Positions 50,380 through 59,487 are shown, numbered from the stretch's first letter. The stretch: DNA of 64,000 bases from Mycobacterium sp. 852014-52450_SCH5900713 (GCF_001667075.1 NZ_LZIL01000050.1:186001-250000), one strand, 5' to 3'. Notes: generated from the sequence alone by a model not told the origin. A program made the numbers and translations.

Positions 50380-50945
50380 TGCTCCAGCCCCTCGGCATTG
50401 GCCGGCACGTCGAAGGCGGCCAGCGTCAGGCACACCATGGTGAACCAGCCCAGCAGCACCGCCACGTCGACGATGCCCGCGTCGCCCAAGAGGTCCCTGG
50501 CGCGCCGGTACAAACCCGTCGGCACCACCCGTGGCGCGACCAATGCGGACGCCAACTCGTAGACCACCTGCTCTCGCGGGTCGTCGAACGATGCCGGCGA
50601 TCCCGCGATGAGCGCTTCGACCCGCCGGGGGTCGAGGCGGCCGGCGCGCTCGGCGATGATCTCGTGCTCATAGGTGGCGTACGCGCTGCGCCACTGCGCG
50701 GTGACCACGAGGGTGGCGATCTCGATCTCGGCTTTGCTCAACGTGGAGTGCCGCTGAAAATAGGCGCCGGTCGGCGCGATCGTCGTGGACAACGCCGGGT
50801 TGGCCAGCCAGATCTTGTGGGGGCCCGGAACGAGCCCGCGCAGCACGCGGGTGAACTCGTAGGCCTGTTTCATGGCCGGGTCCATCTGGTCGACCGGTGT
50901 CTCCACGAACCGGCCGAACGTCCCGAAGTCGCTTGCCTCACTCAT
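50376..50945 (-). CDS. Carboxymuconolactone-decarboxylase-like protein 2
   Basis: 189 residues, same fold as its neighbour (STLSKAEIEIATLVVTAQWRSAYATYEHEIIAERAGRL; EQVVYELASALVAPRVV). No AhpD-type cysteines. First gene of a tightly packed minus-strand operon that faces the TetR gene across a region with two operator-like repeats. Pairs of CMD-like proteins may form a heteromer. Confidence 0.88.
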   Translation of the reverse strand: MSEASDFGTFGRFVETPVDQMDPAMKQAYEFTRVLRGLVPGPHKIWLANPALSTTIAPTGAYFQRHSTLSKAEIEIATLVVTAQWRSAYATYEHEIIAERAGRLDPRRVEALIAGSPASFDDPREQVVYELASALVAPRVVPTGLYRRARDLLGDAGIVDVAVLLGWFTMVCLTLAAFDVPANAEGLEQ

Positions 50946-50982
50946 CTGCCCGTCACCTCCGCTGCTGGTCGAGGGGTCGGAT

Positions 50983-51050
50983 AACGCGAACGAACATTCA
51001 CTTTTATGGTGTGCCCTGAGTCGGACGATGTCAAACGCGAACGTTCATGC
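50983..51050. promoter_or_regulatory. Pair of operator-like repeats between the CMD operon and the TetR gene
   Basis: AACGCGAACGAACATTCA (50983-51000) and AACGCGAACGTTCATGC (51034-51050) are repeated; the second contains the palindrome GAACGTTC (51039-51046). The latter is about 25 bases upstream of the TetR ATG, near a TACGCT -10-like box. This fits a TetR regulator controlling itself and the CMD operon. Confidence 0.7.
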
Positions 51051-51073
51051 TTTTTTGTGCTACGCTGAGCCGT

Positions 51074-51667
51074 ATGCCGAAAGTCACGCCCGAATACCGC
51101 GCGGAGCGGCGCGCGCACATCCTGGCGGCCGCGCGGCGTTGCTTCATCCGTAACGGGTTCCACGCCGCCTCGATGCACGACCTGGTCGAGGAGGCGGGAA
51201 TGTCCTCCGGTGCGGTGTACCGCTACTTCCCCAGCAAGGACGCTGTCATCGAGGCGATCGCCGCCGACAACCTCGAGCGGGTCGTCGCCGTCATCGGACA
51301 AGCCATCGACGATGGCGCCACCCCGCAGGCGGCCATCGCGACCGTGCTCGACTTCGTCACCCGCCGTCACGGCGAGGACGGCTTCGCCGCCATCGCCGTG
51401 CTGGTGTGGTCGGAAGCCCTGCGCAACGCGACGCTGGCCGCGCATCTGCGCGAGGCCATCGGCACCGCGCTCGCCAAGCTGAGCACCGATGCGCCGCCTC
51501 AGTCCGGTGTCCGAATCGACCCGACCGCCGTCGCCGACTTGCTGCTGTGCGTGCTGCCGGGCTATCTCATGCGGTTGGCCCTAGGCGGCCCCGAGGCTGT
51601 CGAGAACGTTCCCGCCGCCATCGAGAAGGTGCTCAATGTCCCCGAGCGGTCACCGGCTCCAGCGTAA
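51074..51667 (+). CDS. TetR-family transcriptional regulator
   Basis: 197 residues. The N-terminal helix-turn-helix is ERRAHILAAARRCFIRNGFHAASMHDLVEEAG and GMSSGAVYRYFPSKDAV. The C-terminal domain has hydrophobic helices for ligand binding. ATG 51074 gives MPKVTPEYRAE; an upstream ATG at 51047 would lie inside the operator. Divergent from the CMD operon. Confidence 0.93.
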   Translation: MPKVTPEYRAERRAHILAAARRCFIRNGFHAASMHDLVEEAGMSSGAVYRYFPSKDAVIEAIAADNLERVVAVIGQAIDDGATPQAAIATVLDFVTRRHGEDGFAAIAVLVWSEALRNATLAAHLREAIGTALAKLSTDAPPQSGVRIDPTAVADLLLCVLPGYLMRLALGGPEAVENVPAAIEKVLNVPERSPAPA

Positions 51668-51832
51668 GCATCTCCACCAGAACACCTTTCGAAAGACGCC
51701 TATCGCTCTACGCGATGGGCGAGTGATAGATGCACCAATGCGCTTCTCCCCCACATGAATTAGATGTAAAGGTACCGCGAATACTCCAGAAATGCCGGAA
51801 TATCGGCCACACAGATGTGGTTGGGGGTGGGT
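51668..51832. other. Relatively A/T-rich intergenic stretch
   Basis: About 165 bases, more AT-rich than its surroundings (ATGAATTAGATGTAAAGG near 51758). It probably holds the promoter of the downstream oxidoreductase group. No palindrome stands out. Confidence 0.4.
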
Positions 51833-52792
51833 ATGAAAGCAATCGGTTACACCGATTTCGGTGGCCCAGAAGTACTGCGGGCCTTGCAGTTACCGGAGCC
51901 CCATGCCGGGCCCGGGCAGGTCCGGGTACGCGTGCATGCGGCGGCGGTCAATCCCGCCGACACGGCGGCACGGTCGGGATGGATGAAACGCAACTATCCG
52001 CCAGATACTCTCCCGGGAGGCCGCTATCCCGATCCACCGTACGTGACGGGCTGGGACTTCTGCGGTGTTCTCGACGAGGCCCCCGACGGTGGTCCGATCG
52101 GCATTGGCGAGCGAGTCGTCGGACTCACGCTGAGCCCGATGGGCAAGGTCGGCGCGTATGCCGAATACGTCGTGACCGATTCCAGGTCGGTGGTGCGGGC
52201 GCCGAGCGACGCCACAACCGTTGCGGCGTCCACTCTTCTGATGAATGCCGTGACCGCGTACGCGATGCTCGAAGCGCTGGCCGTTCCCGCCGGCGGCACC
52301 GTCGCGGTGACCGGGGCCGCCGGAGCCCTGGGGGGCTACGCGGTAGAACTGGCGAAACATCAAGGGCTGCGGGTGGTTGCCGACGCCGCCGAGACCGACG
52401 ACGAACTCGTCAAACAATTGGGGGCAGACGTCGTCGTACGCCGCGGTGACGGACTGGCCGAGCGCATCCGCGAGTGGGTACCCCCGGGGGTGGACGGTGT
52501 CGTCGATGCGGCGTTGTACACCGACGCCATCGTGCCCGCGATCCGGGACGGGGGCGCAGTCACCTCGGCCCGCCAGCACGTTGGCGCCGGTGAACGGTCC
52601 ATCAGCTGGCACGTGGTGTCCGTGACCGAGCACACCACGCGCACCGATGTGCTCAGCACTCTGCGAGATCTCGTGGAGGCCGGTGCCTTGACCCTGCGCG
52701 TCGCCGACACCCTGCCCGCCGAGCGGGCCGCCGACGCGCATCGGCGACTGGAAGCCGGCGGACTCCGCGGGCGCCTGGTGCTCACCTGGTGA
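51833..52792 (+). CDS. MDR-family quinone oxidoreductase-like protein
   Basis: 319 residues. MKAIGYTDFGGPEVL, VHAAAVNPADTAAR and GWDFCGVLDE mark the zinc-free quinone-oxidoreductase branch; the NADPH motif is VTGAAGALGGYAVELAKHQG. Substrate unknown. First of three plus-strand oxidoreductases. Confidence 0.9.
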   Translation: MKAIGYTDFGGPEVLRALQLPEPHAGPGQVRVRVHAAAVNPADTAARSGWMKRNYPPDTLPGGRYPDPPYVTGWDFCGVLDEAPDGGPIGIGERVVGLTLSPMGKVGAYAEYVVTDSRSVVRAPSDATTVAASTLLMNAVTAYAMLEALAVPAGGTVAVTGAAGALGGYAVELAKHQGLRVVADAAETDDELVKQLGADVVVRRGDGLAERIREWVPPGVDGVVDAALYTDAIVPAIRDGGAVTSARQHVGAGERSISWHVVSVTEHTTRTDVLSTLRDLVEAGALTLRVADTLPAERAADAHRRLEAGGLRGRLVLTW

Positions 52793-52852
52793 CTCGCGCC
52801 GCTTGCGGTGGCGACGGCACATTGCCGCTGACGATCTCAGGAAGGAATTCCG

Positions 52853-53989
52853 ATGGCAGACGATATGGTCGACATCACCGGCTTGCTCACCCCGCTGACG
52901 GTGCGATCGGTGCGGTTGCCCAACCGGTTCGCGCTCGCGCCGATGACCAGATACGCAACGCCTGACGGTGTGCCCACGGCGGAGTATCCGGGGTATTTCC
53001 GTCGGCGCGCCGCCGGCGGCATGGGCCTGTTGATCACCGAGGCGACACTGATCCCCGATCCGAGCACCGCGCTGGACTTCGACATGGCGAGCTACTTCCG
53101 CGACGAGGCGAAAGCGGCCTGGAAGACCGTGGTCGACGGCGTCCACGACGAAGGTGCGGCGATCTTCTCGCAACTGCTGCACGCCGGGGTATACCGCGGG
53201 CCCAACCCTGAGAGGTTTCCCGATGTCCCGACCGTCAGTCCGTCCGGGATCGACCTCTACTGTGAGCCGGTCGGGAAAGCACTGTCTGTCAACGACATCG
53301 AAAGAATCATCGGCAACTACGTGCGAGCCGCCCGCGATGCGCAGTGGGCGGGTTTCGACGGTATCGAAGTGCACGGGGCCCATGGATACCTACCGGACCT
53401 GTTCTTGTGGGATCGCACCAACCGGCGCGTCGACCTCTACGGGGGCCCGTTGCCCGACAGGACACGGTTTGCCTCCGAACTGGTGACGGCCCTGCGCGCG
53501 GAGCTGGGGCCGCAGACGCCGATCAGCTTCCGGTTCTCCCAATGGAAAGCCGACCTGTATGACGCGAGACTCGTCGAGACCCCGCACGAATTGGAGACGC
53601 TCCTGCACCCGCTCGCCGAAGCCGGTGTCGATATCTTCCATCCGTCCACCCGCCGTCACTACCAACCGGCCTTCCCCGAACGTAGCGGCATAGACGGCGA
53701 ATTGAGTCTGGCGGGATGGACCAAGAAGCTCACCGGACGGCCCACCATCGTCGTGGGCTCAATCGGTCTTACCAAAACCATTGAAGGGCAAGGTAACACG
53801 CCCGATGGACACGCCGACATCGCCTCGCTGGAGAAACTCGTCGACCAATTCGATCGCGGCGAGTTCGACATCGCCGCGATCGGCCGGGCCGCCCTGGCCA
53901 ACCTCGACTTCGTCAACAAGATCCGCGCCGGACACAACGACGCGCTGATCCCCTACGACGAGGGCCGACACAAACTCACACTTTGTTGA
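52853..53989 (+). CDS. Old Yellow Enzyme-family NADH:flavin oxidoreductase
   Basis: 378 residues, TIM barrel with FMN. Visible are LPNRFALAPMTRYATPDGVPTAEYPGYFRRRAAGG, HAGVYRGPN, and EVHGAHGYLPDLFLWDRTNRR. The family reduces alpha,beta-unsaturated carbonyl compounds. AAGGAA precedes the ATG. Together with the flanking alcohol dehydrogenase-like enzymes it suggests degradation of an enone. Confidence 0.92.
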   Translation: MADDMVDITGLLTPLTVRSVRLPNRFALAPMTRYATPDGVPTAEYPGYFRRRAAGGMGLLITEATLIPDPSTALDFDMASYFRDEAKAAWKTVVDGVHDEGAAIFSQLLHAGVYRGPNPERFPDVPTVSPSGIDLYCEPVGKALSVNDIERIIGNYVRAARDAQWAGFDGIEVHGAHGYLPDLFLWDRTNRRVDLYGGPLPDRTRFASELVTALRAELGPQTPISFRFSQWKADLYDARLVETPHELETLLHPLAEAGVDIFHPSTRRHYQPAFPERSGIDGELSLAGWTKKLTGRPTIVVGSIGLTKTIEGQGNTPDGHADIASLEKLVDQFDRGEFDIAAIGRAALANLDFVNKIRAGHNDALIPYDEGRHKLTLC

Positions 53990-54018
53990 CACCGTAACCG
54001 GGAGAGAGGTATTCGACG

Positions 54019-55035
54019 ATGCACGTGTACCGGTTCGATGGCGCCGCCGGAGGACTCGACGGGTTGGCGCTACGCGACGAACCCGTCCCGTCGCCGCAGC
54101 GGGGCGAGCTGCTGCTGCGCGTCACGGCTGTCTCGCTGAACTACCGGGACATCGCCATCCCCCTGGGTCGTTACGTGCGCGACGCCCGGCATGGTCTGGT
54201 GCCCTGCAGCGACGCCGCCGCCGAAGTCGTCGAGGTGGGTGAGGGCGTCGACGACTACCGCCCGGGTGACCGGGTCGTCAGCGCCTTCCACCCCAGGTGG
54301 TTCGGCGGCCCGATGCCGGCCACCGCCAACTCCGACAGCTACGGCAGCGGGCAGGACGGATGGCTCACCGAATACAAGGTGGTGTCGCGGGAAGCGGTCG
54401 TCGGCATCCCCGCGGCAATTCCCGACGAACAGGCGGCGACGCTGCCCTGCGCCGGGGTCACGGCGTGGAACGCGCTCGGCGGACCCACGCCGGTGCGGGC
54501 GGGCCAGACGGTGCTGACCCTTGGTTCGGGCGGGGTGTCGGTCTTCGCGTTGCAGTTGGCCAAGGTGTCGGGCGCCCGGGTCATCGCGACCACCTCGAGC
54601 GCGCGAAAGGCCGAGACACTGCGGGCGCTCGGCGCCGCGGAAGTGATCAATTACCGCAGCAACCCGAACTGGGGTGAACAGGTCCGTGACGTCACCGAAG
54701 GACGCGGTGTGGACCGTGTCGTCGAAGTCGGCGGGCCGGCCACCATCGAGCAGTCGTTGCGGGCGGTCGCAGTCAGCGGAGAGGTCACCCTGATCGGTTT
54801 CCTCAGCGATGACAACCCCGGCGTTGACTATTTTCTGCTGAAGGGCAGTGGCGCGACCACGCGCAGCATCACCGTCGGCGACCGCGCCGACTTACAAGAT
54901 CTCGTCCGCGCCGTGGCCACGACGGGACTGACACCGGTCATCGACGATGTTGTCGACTTCGGACAGGCTAAATCGGCGTTCGAGCGACTGCGCGATGGCA
55001 AGCACGTCGGCAAATTGGTCATCCGGGTGAGCTGA
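54019..55035 (+). CDS. NAD(P)-dependent MDR alcohol dehydrogenase-like protein
   Basis: 338 residues. SLNYRDIAIPLGRY, GDRVVSAFHPRW and LPCAGVTAWNALGG fit the zinc-independent MDR group; LTLGSGGVSVFALQLAKVSGARVIATTSS binds NAD(P). Catalytic zinc ligands are not apparent. Starts 29 bases after the OYE gene, so it is likely co-transcribed. Confidence 0.9.
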   Translation: MHVYRFDGAAGGLDGLALRDEPVPSPQRGELLLRVTAVSLNYRDIAIPLGRYVRDARHGLVPCSDAAAEVVEVGEGVDDYRPGDRVVSAFHPRWFGGPMPATANSDSYGSGQDGWLTEYKVVSREAVVGIPAAIPDEQAATLPCAGVTAWNALGGPTPVRAGQTVLTLGSGGVSVFALQLAKVSGARVIATTSSARKAETLRALGAAEVINYRSNPNWGEQVRDVTEGRGVDRVVEVGGPATIEQSLRAVAVSGEVTLIGFLSDDNPGVDYFLLKGSGATTRSITVGDRADLQDLVRAVATTGLTPVIDDVVDFGQAKSAFERLRDGKHVGKLVIRVS

Positions 55036-55069
55036 GGACACGCCAAAAGGCACGCTGGCGGACTCCGTC

Positions 55070-56509
55070 TCAACGCAGGAGGCCTTTGACCACCTTCCCG
55101 GTGGCGTTGAGCGGCAGGGCCTCGAGGAACTCCACCGACCGAGGGACCTTGAAGCCCGCCATGCGTTCGCGGCACCAGTCCATCAATTCCTCAGCGCTGA
55201 GAGGGCCTTTCGCGACAACGAAGGCCTTGCCGACCTGTCCCAGCCGCCCGTCGGGCACCCCGATGACGGCGGCCTGGGCGACGGCCGGGTGGTTCAGCAG
55301 GAAGCCCTCGATCTCGGCCGGGTAAGCGTTGAAGCCGCCGACTATGTACATGTCCTTCTTGCGTCCGATGACGCGCAGCCGGCCCGTGTCGTCGATGTTG
55401 CCCAAGTCCCCGGTGTGCAGCCAGCCCTCGGCGTCGATCGCCTCGGCGGTAGCCGCCGGATCGTCCAGGTAGCCCTGCATGACGCCGTAGCCGCGGACCA
55501 GCACTTCGCCGTCATCGGCGATGCGGACCTCGACGCCCTCGCATGGCAGGCCCGCCGTGGTCGCGACATCCTCGAAGGAGTCACCGGGCCGCGAGAGGGT
55601 CACGTTGCCGGCCTCGGTCAGCCCGTATCCGGTCATCAGCGTCTGGAACGGCAGCTCGTCATGGATGCGCCGGACCAGCTCGACGGGGATGTCGGCGGCG
55701 CCGGTCACGCCGGCGCGCAACGTGGCAAGCCTGGACTTGTCGGGGACCGTCAGCAAGGAGTGGTAGAGCGTCGGCGGGCCGGGCAGCATCGTAATGCGTT
55801 CGCGCTCAACCAGATCGACGACGGTGTCGATGTCGAAGACCGCGAGCGGCAGCATCGTCGCGCCGCGCAGGAACGACGTGATGAGCCCGGCCTTCAGGCC
55901 GAACGTGTGGAAATACGGGTTGATCTGCAGGTAGCGGTCACCGCGGCGCAGGTCCGCCAGCGTCGCCCACTCCTCGTACATACGCAGCGTCTGACCGTGG
56001 TTCATCATCGCGCCCTTCGGGCGGCCGGTCGTCCCGGAGGTGAAGATGATGTCGGAGATGTCGCTGCCGCTTACCGCCCGCTCGAATGGTGAACCGCTGG
56101 ACAGGAAGTCGGATGCCAGGTCGATCACCGGTATCCCCGCGGGGGCGGTGTAGTCCTGGCCCAGGAATCCCTTGCGCGCCAGGACGGCCTTCGCCCCACT
56201 GCGCGCGATGATGTCGCCGGCTTCGTCGGTCTTGAACCGCGTGTTGACGGGTACCAGCACGCCGCCGGCGGTGAGCAGACCGAACGCCGCGACGATCCAC
56301 TCCGCGGAGTTGGGCGCCCAGAGGGCGACTCGATCGCCCCTCTCGACGCCGAGGTCAGCGAAGGCGCCTGCGGCGCAACGGATCCGCTCGACAACTTCGG
56401 TGAATGTGAGGCGCAGCGGACCGTCGACCACCGCTTCCGCGTCGCCGAACCGGTCCGCCGCGCTCAAGACCATCTCGGGGATGGTCTCCCACAGTTGCGT
56501 GCCTGTCAC
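55070..56509 (-). CDS. Acyl-CoA synthetase (FadD-like)
   Basis: 479-residue AMP-forming ligase. Motifs: FTSGTTGRPKGAMMNHG (P-loop), MTGYGLTEAGNVTLS, GWLHTGDLGNIDDTGRL and RKKDMYIVGGFNAYPAEIE, with C-terminal NATGKVVK (catalytic Lys). Size and the FNAYPAEIE motif resemble mycobacterial FadD3-like enzymes; the substrate is unknown. GTG 56509 overlaps the amidohydrolase stop (GTGA). Confidence 0.92.
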   Translation of the reverse strand: MTGTQLWETIPEMVLSAADRFGDAEAVVDGPLRLTFTEVVERIRCAAGAFADLGVERGDRVALWAPNSAEWIVAAFGLLTAGGVLVPVNTRFKTDEAGDIIARSGAKAVLARKGFLGQDYTAPAGIPVIDLASDFLSSGSPFERAVSGSDISDIIFTSGTTGRPKGAMMNHGQTLRMYEEWATLADLRRGDRYLQINPYFHTFGLKAGLITSFLRGATMLPLAVFDIDTVVDLVERERITMLPGPPTLYHSLLTVPDKSRLATLRAGVTGAADIPVELVRRIHDELPFQTLMTGYGLTEAGNVTLSRPGDSFEDVATTAGLPCEGVEVRIADDGEVLVRGYGVMQGYLDDPAATAEAIDAEGWLHTGDLGNIDDTGRLRVIGRKKDMYIVGGFNAYPAEIEGFLLNHPAVAQAAVIGVPDGRLGQVGKAFVVAKGPLSAEELMDWCRERMAGFKVPRSVEFLEALPLNATGKVVKGLLR

Positions 56510-57696
56510 ACCGTGACAAGCCGGGCGAGGTTGCCGCCCATGATCTTTGCTTGGTCGTCGGCGGGCAGGTGCGACAGCGCCTCGATGTAATAGGTCGGCT
56601 CCGCCAACCCCTCGGGGTGCGGCCAGTCCGAGCCGTAGAGCACCTGATCCACACCGACGAGTTTGACCAGATCGTCGATGCCGTCCTCGAAGAACGGGCT
56701 GACGTGGATGCGGCTCTTGACCATCTCGACGGGGTCGCTGGGGAACGCCTCCGGGGCCTTCCGGAAGACCTCGGCCAGGCCGTCAAGCAGTGGGGTCATC
56801 CACTTCGAACCGGCCTCGACGATGGCAACCTTCAGCTTCGGGTGGCGGTAGAGCGCACCGTGGATAACCCACGACCCCACCGAGTCCTGAATCGGCCGCC
56901 ACTCGTTGAGGATGCCCATCGCATTCGTCTGGAACGGCAGCATCTCTGCGTTGGCACCATCCCACTCCGAGGTGTACCGGGAGTAGCCACTGTCGCTGGA
57001 GTGCATGCCGACCAGCACGTCGTGCTCGACGACCCGCTCCCAGAACGGGTCGAACTCGGGCAGCGCGAACGACCGGGGACCGCGGAAGCCGGGGACCGGA
57101 GCCGGGCGGACCAGGATGCAACGCGCGCCGCGCTTGACCGCCCACTCCAGCTCCTCGATCGCCTTCTCGACGATCGGCAGGGTGATGACCGGGGTGGTAA
57201 AGATGCGGTTCTGGTAGTTGAAGCCCCAGACCTCGTCGAGCCACTCGTTGAGCGCATGCACCAGAACGTGGATGGCAACGGGGTCGTCCGACAGCCGCTC
57301 CTCGAGGAGGCTGGCCAGCGTCGGGAACATCAGGGTGCGGTCCAAGCCCAGCTCGTTCATCTTCTCCAGGCGCGGGCCGGGCTCGAAGAACGCCGGGATC
57401 GCGCGCATCGGCTCACCGAACAACTCGCGCTTGGTCTTGCCGTCCGGGTTGCCGAATTTGAAGTACTCCTCCCAAGCGCCCGGCCGGGCGACAACCTCGA
57501 AGGTCGGGTTGGGAATGTAGTTGCTGATTTGGCCGCGGATCGCGATCTTGGTCCGCCCGTTGACCTGCACGTACTGGACGAAGTCCTTGTACTCCTTGGG
57601 CAAGAACTTCGTCAGCGCTTCCGGCGGCTCGTAGAGATGGTTATCCGCATCAAAGATGGGGAACGGGACGTCCACCTTGTGCGACAACTGACCCAT
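56506..57696 (-). CDS. Amidohydrolase-2 family (ACMSD-like) metal-dependent hydrolase
   Basis: 396 residues. The family start FPIFDADNHLYEPPEAL (metal-binding DxNH), EFDPFWERVVEHDVLVGMH and VLYGSDWPHPEG (Asp metal ligand) define the TIM-barrel amidohydrolase. Related enzymes decarboxylate or hydrolyse ring-cleavage intermediates. GAAGGAGG precedes the ATG. First gene of an operon with the acyl-CoA ligase; a palindrome is in front. Confidence 0.9.
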   Translation of the reverse strand: MGQLSHKVDVPFPIFDADNHLYEPPEALTKFLPKEYKDFVQYVQVNGRTKIAIRGQISNYIPNPTFEVVARPGAWEEYFKFGNPDGKTKRELFGEPMRAIPAFFEPGPRLEKMNELGLDRTLMFPTLASLLEERLSDDPVAIHVLVHALNEWLDEVWGFNYQNRIFTTPVITLPIVEKAIEELEWAVKRGARCILVRPAPVPGFRGPRSFALPEFDPFWERVVEHDVLVGMHSSDSGYSRYTSEWDGANAEMLPFQTNAMGILNEWRPIQDSVGSWVIHGALYRHPKLKVAIVEAGSKWMTPLLDGLAEVFRKAPEAFPSDPVEMVKSRIHVSPFFEDGIDDLVKLVGVDQVLYGSDWPHPEGLAEPTYYIEALSHLPADDQAKIMGGNLARLVTV

Positions 57697-57718
57697 GGAA
57701 TCCTCCTTCGCGATTTTT

Positions 57719-57733
57719 GAGAATTGTATTCTC
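57719..57733. promoter_or_regulatory. GAGAAT-TGT-ATTCTC palindrome upstream of the amidohydrolase
   Basis: A perfect 6+6 inverted repeat with three-base spacer 23 bases upstream of the start. This places it near the promoter and fits a TetR-type operator. A related inverted element is at 58259-58277. Confidence 0.65.
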
Positions 57734-57781
57734 TGCAGGCGTCGAACCGCAACGTACCCCCTGGTTCGCCAAAGGGGCGGA

Positions 57782-58204
57782 TCAGCAAGCGATGACGATT
57801 TTGAACGTGGCCGTGGTGGGTTCGTTGGGTTTGTCGGCCTTGGAGCCGTGTGCGGTGCCGGTGATGGTGAACCTGCCGCCGCTCGAACTCATGTCCACAT
57901 CCCCCTCCCCCCCGCGCGAGTACATGCCGGTGAAGTTGCCCAGATTGCGGATGCGGACCGACTCGGCGGAAACCGGTTCGGCCCGCTCGTCGACGATGAC
58001 ATTAGCTCCGGCGAAGTCGCCGCCGATGTCGATCGTCCGGGTCCATTCCCTCTGACTGCATTTGACGACGTTGAACTTCGTGTCGATCCCGTTGACGGTC
58101 ACGGAAGCAGTGCTGGAGATTTGAGTCGGCGGCCGCGGGGTGCATGCGCCGAGCATGCTGACCGCGAGTGACGCCGCGAGCACTGCCGCAATTCGATCCC
58201 GCAT
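57782..58204 (-). CDS. LpqH (19-kDa antigen)-family lipoprotein
   Basis: 140 residues. The signal peptide ends with lipobox LGAC (Cys21), where diacylglycerol is added. The mature domain is beta-rich with VTVNGIDTKFNVVKCSQ and C-terminal FKIVIAC, matching LpqH-family proteins; the two cysteines (CSQ and terminal C) may form a disulfide. Surface exposed by inference. ATG 58204; divergent from the enoyl-CoA hydratase gene. Confidence 0.92.
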   Translation of the reverse strand: MRDRIAAVLAASLAVSMLGACTPRPPTQISSTASVTVNGIDTKFNVVKCSQREWTRTIDIGGDFAGANVIVDERAEPVSAESVRIRNLGNFTGMYSRGGEGDVDMSSSGGRFTITGTAHGSKADKPNEPTTATFKIVIAC

Positions 58205-58258
58205 GTGGGCGCCCCTGTCTTCGCTGACGATAGCTCTTCGGCCTGCGGCGACGATGTT

Positions 58259-58277
58259 ATTCTCGCACCGAGAGAAT
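58259..58277. promoter_or_regulatory. ATTCTC-N7-GAGAAT inverted repeat between the lipoprotein and enoyl-CoA hydratase
   Basis: ATTCTC-GCACCGA-GAGAAT uses the same half-sites as the palindrome at 57719 but in the opposite polarity. It lies about 40 bases upstream of the hydratase ATG. A shared regulator is possible. Confidence 0.5.
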
Positions 58278-58315
58278 GCCAATATCGTCTGTTCTCGTCC
58301 TAGGAGCAATAACGC

Positions 58316-59062
58316 ATGGTGGACCTGGAGATCGACGACGGGTTGGCGGTGCTGACGATCGATCGGCCGCACGCGCGCAATGCCATCGCGCTGGACACCA
58401 TGCAGCAGGTGGAGAAGGCGTTGGACGCCGCGGCGGGCGCCAAGACCCTGGTGATCAAGGGGGCGGGAGATCGGGCTTTCGTATCCGGCGGTGACCTCAA
58501 GGAGCTGCGCGCGCTGCGGACCGAAGAGGATGCCGCGGCGATGGCCAAGCGGATGCGCGCGATTTGCGACCAACTGGCCAGCTTCCCCGCCCCGGTGATC
58601 GCCGCGCTGAACGGCCACGCCTTCGGCGGTGGCGCCGAGGTCGCGGTCGCCGCCGACATCCGGCTGGCAGCCGACGACGTCAAGATCGCCTTCAACCAGG
58701 TGGAACTCGAGATCATGCCGGCCTGGGGCGGCGCCGAGCGGCTGGCCGAGCTCGTCGGAAAGAGCCGGGCGCTGTTGTTGGCCGGCACCGGTACCGCCCT
58801 CACCGCGGACGAGGCCGAGCGAATCGGCCTGGTGGACCGGGTGTTCCCCCGCGAGTCGTTCGACGAGGGATGGCAATCCATCGCGAGGTCGCTGGCTCGC
58901 CACCCGGCGACCGAGATAAAGCGCGTGATCAGCGGAGTTTCGGCGGACGAAGCGATAGCATCCTTCGCACGGCTGTGGGTCGCCGACGCACACTGGCGGG
59001 CCGCAGAGCGGGTGATGAACCGCACCACGAGTGCGCGACGGGCAGCCGGAGGAGCGAAATGA
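58316..59062 (+). CDS. Enoyl-CoA hydratase/isomerase family protein
   Basis: 248 residues of crotonase fold: TIDRPHARNAIALDTM, GAGDRAFVSGGDLKELRAL (oxyanion region), LNGHAFGGGAEVAVAADIRLA and VELEIMPAWGGAERLAELVG. The usual catalytic Glu of the second site is replaced in the PAWGG segment, so an isomerase or hydrolase role is possible. AGGAGCAATAACGC precedes the ATG. ATGA overlap with the next gene. Confidence 0.9.
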   Translation: MVDLEIDDGLAVLTIDRPHARNAIALDTMQQVEKALDAAAGAKTLVIKGAGDRAFVSGGDLKELRALRTEEDAAAMAKRMRAICDQLASFPAPVIAALNGHAFGGGAEVAVAADIRLAADDVKIAFNQVELEIMPAWGGAERLAELVGKSRALLLAGTGTALTADEAERIGLVDRVFPRESFDEGWQSIARSLARHPATEIKRVISGVSADEAIASFARLWVADAHWRAAERVMNRTTSARRAAGGAK

Positions 59063-59487
59063 CGGTCAGACGGTTGAGTGTGGGCGCAGTGAGTTTGTCG
59101 GCGGTGCTGGCGGGTGCGACCGGTTCACTCGTGAGCGCGGGCCACGCCCATGCCGACCCGGCCATGCATCACGTCACGTACACGGTCACCGCGCAGAATC
59201 CGATCTACACCGACATCTACTACCTGGACCACCAGCCGGAGAAATTCTCCGATTACAGCCACAACCCCTACTCCTTCACGCCGCATGTGGATGTCGACCT
59301 CGCCCCGGGCAAACCGTGGAGCTTCGACTTGGACATGTCGAACCCCAATGACTACGCGATGGTCGTGGCGAGCACGGGCACGGAGCCCGGCACGCCCGGG
59401 CTTCACTGTGATCTGGCGGTGGACGGAGCCGTCGTCGTATCCAAGGACGGCCCCAAGGGCGTGCTCTGCTCGCTGCGCAACTGGTGA
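59059..59487 (+). CDS. Exported MmpS-like protein
   Basis: 142 residues. An N-terminal signal peptide ends near HAHADPAMHH. The mature domain has a beta-rich pattern and ends CDLAVDGAVVVSKDGPKGVLCSLRNW, reminiscent of the MmpS C-terminal domain with paired cysteines. Probably periplasmic. Coupled to the hydratase by ATGA. The 3' 85 bases overlap the convergent TetR gene. Confidence 0.8.
   Translation: MTVRRLSVGAVSLSAVLAGATGSLVSAGHAHADPAMHHVTYTVTAQNPIYTDIYYLDHQPEKFSDYSHNPYSFTPHVDVDLAPGKPWSFDLDMSNPNDYAMVVASTGTEPGTPGLHCDLAVDGAVVVSKDGPKGVLCSLRNW

Noticed and set aside
51890..53383. 497-codon minus-strand frame
   Set aside because: Opposite two clear oxidoreductase genes; no motif.
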